Origin: Sandaracinaceae bacterium
GTDB lineage: Bacteria > Myxococcota_A > Polyangia > Polyangiales > Sandaracinaceae
Direction: 5' to 3'
DNA: 64,000 bases
NCBI GenBank assembly: GCA_040218145.1
Contig: JAVJQK010000021.1
Span: 1-64,000, forward strand
Positions 59,126 through 64,000 of the stretch are shown piece after piece. Position numbers and translations under genes: made by a program. The notes below the pieces were generated by a model. It saw only the letters and a program-made list of their open reading frames with translations. It searched no databases and was not told where the DNA came from. Position 1 is the stretch's first letter; each line of letters starts with the position of its first letter.

Positions 59126-60933
59126 CGGCCCAGCCTCCGCTCGAGGTCGCCGAAGCTCACCGAGAAGACGACCGGGCGGCCGTGGGGGCAGTGACCGCCG
59201 AAGTCCTCCACCCGATCCATCTTCGCGAGCAGGGCGCGGCACTCCTCGACCGAGAGCGGGTCGCCGGCGCGGATCGAGCCGTGACAGGCCATCGTCGCGA
59301 GCGCCATGTCCACCCGGTCGCCGAACGCGCGCTCTCCGCTCCTCGAGAGCTCCGCCAGGACGTCCCGCATGAGCGTCTCCGGCGAGGCGCGCTTCACCAG
59401 CGCGGGCACCGCGTGCACCGCGACGCTGCGCTCGCCGAGCGGGACCACGTCGAGCCCGACCGCGAGCAGGGCCTCGCGCTGCTCCTCGCAGATCACGACC
59501 TCCTCTTCGCTCAGCTCGACGCGCTCCGGCATCAGCAGCCGCTGGGTCGCCACCGCGCGGTCCCGGTGGGTGCGCCGCAGCTGGTCGTAGCGGACGCGCT
59601 CGTCGGCGGCGTGCTGGTCGATGATGTGCAGCCCGTCCTGCCCTTCGCAGACGATCAGCATCTTGCGCATCTGCCCGAGCACCCGCAGCGAAGCGAAGAA
59701 GCCGGTCTCGCCCAGGAGGTCCGGCGGAAGCGTGGGGGGCTCGAAGGGGACGGCGCCCTCGAAGAGGTCCGGCGCGTAGGGCCTGGGCTCGTGGCTCGCG
59801 TTCTCGAACGCGGCCGGGCCATCCGCCGCGCCGGAGAGGCCCCACGGATCGGGCTCGCTGGTGGTGCTCGGAGACGGAGGCGGGGAGGGCGGCGCGCCGC
59901 CCAGGCGCTGGTTCCAGAACCCGCCGCCGCGCGCGCCGGGGCCCGCCCACGCGCTGGTGCCGAGCCCGGAGGCGAGCGTCCGGGTGATCGCGTCGAGCAC
60001 CTCGCGGCCGCGCGCGAAGCGCACCTCGGCCTTCTGCGGATGCACGTTCACGTCGACCTCGTTCGGGTCGAGCTCCACGTAGACGACGCCGACCGGGTAG
60101 CGACCCGGCGGGAGCACGGAGCCGTAGGCGAACGAGACCGCGCGCGAGAGCGCCCGATCCTTGACCGGGCGGCGGTTGACGAAGAGGTGCAGGCCCCCCG
60201 CGCCGGCCCGGGCTCGCTCGGGGGCGCCGAGCAGCGCGAGCACCGACACGCCATCGCGGGAGCCCTCGACGGTGTTCAGCCGCTCGTTGCCGAACACCAT
60301 CGTCGCGCGCTGGGCCGCGCTCTCGCTCGGGAGCAGCTCGAGGTTGCGGCGCCCGTCCCGGAAGAGCAGCAGCCGCACGTCGGGGTGGGCCAGGGCGGCG
60401 CGCTTGCAGACCTCGGTGATCCGCGCCGACTCGGTGCCGATCGACTTCAGGAATTTTCGTCGCGCGGGCACGTTGTAGAAGAGCTCGCGCACCGAGACGG
60501 TCGTGCCGGGCGCGCAGCCGACCTCGCGGATCTCCGCGTCCGCCCCGCCGTCGACGCGCACCCGCGTGCCCGCCACCGCGTCGCGCGGCCGGGTCAACAG
60601 CTCGAAGCGGCTCACCGACGCGATCGACGGCAGCGCCTCGCCGCGAAACCCGAGCGTGCCGATCGCGTTCAGGTCCTCCAGCCGGGCGATCTTGCTCGTG
60701 GCGTGCCGGCGCACGGCGAGCGCCGCGTCCTCGGGATCCATGCCCGTGCCGTCGTCCGTGATGCGGATCTCGCGGGTCCCACCCGCCGCGATCTCGATGC
60801 GGATCGTGGTGGCCTCGGCGTCGATCGCGTTCTCGAGCAACTCCTTCACGACCGAGGCCGGTCGCTCCACGACCTCGCCGGCCGCGATCTGGTCGGCCAG
60901 GGCGTCGTCGAGGACTCGGATGCGGCCGCCCAT
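59122..60933 (-). CDS. mutL: DNA mismatch repair protein MutL
   Basis: 603 residues. N-terminal GHKL ATPase with ENAIDAEATTI, DDGTGMDPED, ATSKI and TLGFRGEALPSI. The C-terminal region carries endonuclease motifs of non-E. coli type MutLs: DQHAADERVRYD (family consensus DQHA-x2-E-x4-E, here ending in Asp), ACHGSIRAGD, and CPHGRP. It therefore probably nicks DNA, as in MutS-MutL systems without MutH. A Pro-rich linker of about 90 residues separates the parts. First gene of a pair with miaA. Confidence 0.96.
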   Translation of the reverse strand: MGGRIRVLDDALADQIAAGEVVERPASVVKELLENAIDAEATTIRIEIAAGGTREIRITDDGTGMDPEDAALAVRRHATSKIARLEDLNAIGTLGFRGEALPSIASVSRFELLTRPRDAVAGTRVRVDGGADAEIREVGCAPGTTVSVRELFYNVPARRKFLKSIGTESARITEVCKRAALAHPDVRLLLFRDGRRNLELLPSESAAQRATMVFGNERLNTVEGSRDGVSVLALLGAPERARAGAGGLHLFVNRRPVKDRALSRAVSFAYGSVLPPGRYPVGVVYVELDPNEVDVNVHPQKAEVRFARGREVLDAITRTLASGLGTSAWAGPGARGGGFWNQRLGGAPPSPPPSPSTTSEPDPWGLSGAADGPAAFENASHEPRPYAPDLFEGAVPFEPPTLPPDLLGETGFFASLRVLGQMRKMLIVCEGQDGLHIIDQHAADERVRYDQLRRTHRDRAVATQRLLMPERVELSEEEVVICEEQREALLAVGLDVVPLGERSVAVHAVPALVKRASPETLMRDVLAELSRSGERAFGDRVDMALATMACHGSIRAGDPLSVEECRALLAKMDRVEDFGGHCPHGRPVVFSVSFGDLERRLGR

Positions 60934-61130
60934 CGAGGGACGGTTATCATCGGGCCCGATCGGCGTCGAGCCTCCTCACGGGCTCAGCACGCTTGCCGCT
61001 CGTGGCGGCGGCCCGTTAGGATCCCACCCAAGCCCGCCTCGGCGGCGCGGTCCGTCTCCACTGAGGCGGAAGAGCCTGTGATTCCCACTTCCTTCCCACC
61101 CATGCCGCGCCCGTCCTCGCGATTCGAGTC

Positions 61131-62789
<1,659 letters not shown>

Positions 62790-62874
62790 CGTCGCTGGGT
62801 GATCGTCGGCGGCTGCGTCGGGCTTCCGGGGCGCGCGGCAGCCGCGGCCGGTACTTCTCTCCGCTCCGCAGCAG

Positions 62875-63280
62875 CCTCCGAGTCGGCTTCCGCGACGGCC
62901 TCCGCGACCGAGTCCGGATCCGCTTCCGAGTCCGCGCCCGCTTCCGAGTCCGCGCCCGCTTCCGAGTCCGCGCCCGCTTCCGAGTCCGCGCCCGCTTCCG
63001 AGTCCGCGCCCGCTTCCGAGTCCGCGCCCGCTTCCGAGTCCGCGCCCGCTTCCGAGTCCGCGTCCGCTTCCGCATCCGCGCCCGCCACCGAGTCCGCATC
63101 CGCGCCCGCTTCCGAGTCCGCTTCCGCGACCGAGTCCGCGCCCGCATCCGCGCCCGCATCCGCGCCCGCTTCCGAGTCCGCGCCCGCTTCCGAGTCCGCG
63201 CCCGCTTCGAGTCCGCGCCCGCTTCCGAGTCCGCGCCCGCTTCCGAGTCTGCGCCCGCTTCCGAGTCTGCGCCCGAGCTC
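62875..63280. repeat. hexamer array 3, intergenic
   Basis: About 400 bp of TCCGAG, TCCGCG, CCCGCT and TCCGCT hexamers, mostly as an 18-bp unit TCCGAGTCCGCGCCCGCT repeated about fifteen times with variants. All frames remain open for compositional reasons (Ala-Ser-Glu, Arg-rich or Gly-Ala-Asp). It fills the gap between convergent kinase and antiporter genes; the rest of 62790-63345 shows nothing else. Confidence 0.9.
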
Positions 63281-63345
63281 GGGTTCGGGGACGATCCTAC
63301 CCATCTACCCGGACTGCGCGAGTGGCTCTCGGGGCGCGCGGGCGA

Positions 63346-64000
63346 TCAGCCGGGGGGCCACGCGAAGGAGAGGTAGATCACCATCGCGATGTAGATCGGG
63401 ACCAGCACCAAGAGGGCGCGCAGGGCGAAGCCGAAGAAGGAAGGCATCTTGTAGCCGACCTCCTCCGCGATGGCCTTCACCATGAAGTTCGGGCCGTTGC
63501 CGATGTAGGTGTTGGCGCCCATGAAGACGGCCGCCGTGCTGATGGCGACGAGGAAGGTCTCGGGGACGGTGCCCTCGGTGAGCTGGAGCATCACCGCGCC
63601 GTCCTGCTGGATGTGCAGGCCGATCGCCGTGGCCAGGAAGGTCAGGTAGGTCGGGGCGTTGTCGAGCATGGAGCTCAGGCCGCCCGTGACGAGGAAGAAT
63701 TGCCAGGGCGCGTCCAGGCCGAGCTCGCCGCCGCGCGCTTCGAGGAGGGCGAGGGCAGGCACCATGGTCACGAAGATGCCGGCGAAGAGGATCGCTACCT
63801 CGAGGATGGGGCCGTAGGTGAAGCCGTTGGCCTTGCGCGCCGGGCGGGGGCCCGCGAAGACGCTGACGAGGGTGAGCGCCACCATCGCGCCCTCGCGCCA
63901 CGGGGTCGGCAGGAAGATGGCGACGATCACGCCCAGGAGGAGCGGGACGTTCAGCCAGCCCTGGAGGCTCAGGGGAACGCGCTCGACCTCGTCGCGCGCG
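63346..64000 (-). CDS. Na+/H+ antiporter-like membrane protein, C-terminal part
   Basis: The frame is open to the window edge, so the 5' end is missing; about 218 residues are visible. Membrane helices carry the family signature SSMLDNAPTYLTF and the late motif ANTYIGNGPNFMVKAIAEE, characteristic of NhaD/ArsB-CitM-superfamily sodium:proton antiporters. The upstream residues LSLQGWLNVPLLLGV also fit. Moves Na+ out against H+. The transport half seen here includes the Asn/Gly pair of the last discontinuous helix. Confidence 0.88.
   Translation of the reverse strand, partial: ARDEVERVPLSLQGWLNVPLLLGVIVAIFLPTPWREGAMVALTLVSVFAGPRPARKANGFTYGPILEVAILFAGIFVTMVPALALLEARGGELGLDAPWQFFLVTGGLSSMLDNAPTYLTFLATAIGLHIQQDGAVMLQLTEGTVPETFLVAISTAAVFMGANTYIGNGPNFMVKAIAEEVGYKMPSFFGFALRALLVLVPIYIAMVIYLSFAWPPG

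Overview
The window is about 70% GC and gene-dense. It looks like chromosomal DNA of a myxobacterium (Myxococcota, probably Polyangiales/Sandaracinaceae-like; the family is an inference). Support: an mglB-mglA gliding-motility pair with the unusual Thr in the G3 motif, tandem PilZ domains of the type multiplied in Myxococcus, three large Ser/Thr kinases, a MYXO-CTERM-like protein tail, MopE-like and thrombospondin-type-3 lipoproteins, and a FHA-sigma54 activator. No rRNA, tRNA, CRISPR array, transposase or phage gene was seen.

Layout. 0.1-3.1 kb: three tandem PilZ genes and a GNAT acetyltransferase. 3.2-5.1 kb: panB-panC, with a 15-bp repeat that multiplies the panC start. 5.2-10.6 kb: signal peptidase I with an RDD membrane protein, an epoxide-hydrolase-like enzyme, TPR and unknown proteins. 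10.8-16 kb: two paralogous cysteine-rich lipoproteins and a GH113-like glycosidase. 16-18.6 kb: ftsE-ftsX-envC-like division operon. 18.55-19.4 kb: a structured repeat element, a 33-bp array and a hexamer array. 19.5-25 kb: secreted and lipoproteins, a gluzincin metalloprotease, glutaredoxin. 24.9-26 kb: mglBA. 26-31 kb: Ca-type P-ATPase and SppA. 31-36.4 kb: lipoproteins including a TSP3/VWA protein, then SpoIIM-like and RDD proteins. 36.4-37.9 kb: a non-coding stretch, a small gene, then the second copy of the structured repeat and its array. 37.9-43.3 kb: Ser/Thr kinase, lipoprotein esterase, DUF4234 and DUF2752 proteins. 43.3-47.9 kb: gcvT-gcvH-gcvPA followed by an acyl-CoA carboxylase beta subunit. 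48-50 kb: FHA-sigma54 activator. 50-57.7 kb: a tightly packed minus-strand set (HD-like hydrolase, PEGA Ser/Thr kinase, flippase-like protein, DUF2723 membrane protein with a 200-residue hexamer-repeat insert, acyltransferase, GT2) that looks like an envelope-glycan unit. 58-61 kb: mutL-miaA. 61-64 kb: third kinase, a hexamer array, and a partial Na+/H+ antiporter.

The least explained material is the repeat DNA. A ~240-bp element occurs twice (18.55 and 37.25 kb), same strand, each time starting on the TAG stop of the upstream gene. It folds into a string of tri-loop hairpins, and the two copies differ by paired, compensating substitutions in two stems, which suggests that the fold is under selection. 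Each copy runs into an array of short units sharing CGCTTCGCTCGTCG. Separately, three arrays built from TCCGNN/CCCGNN-like hexamers occur (19.06, 52.57 and 62.88 kb), one of them translated inside a membrane protein. Five operon junctions use four-base GTGA or TTGA overlaps, so several true starts here are GTG or TTG.
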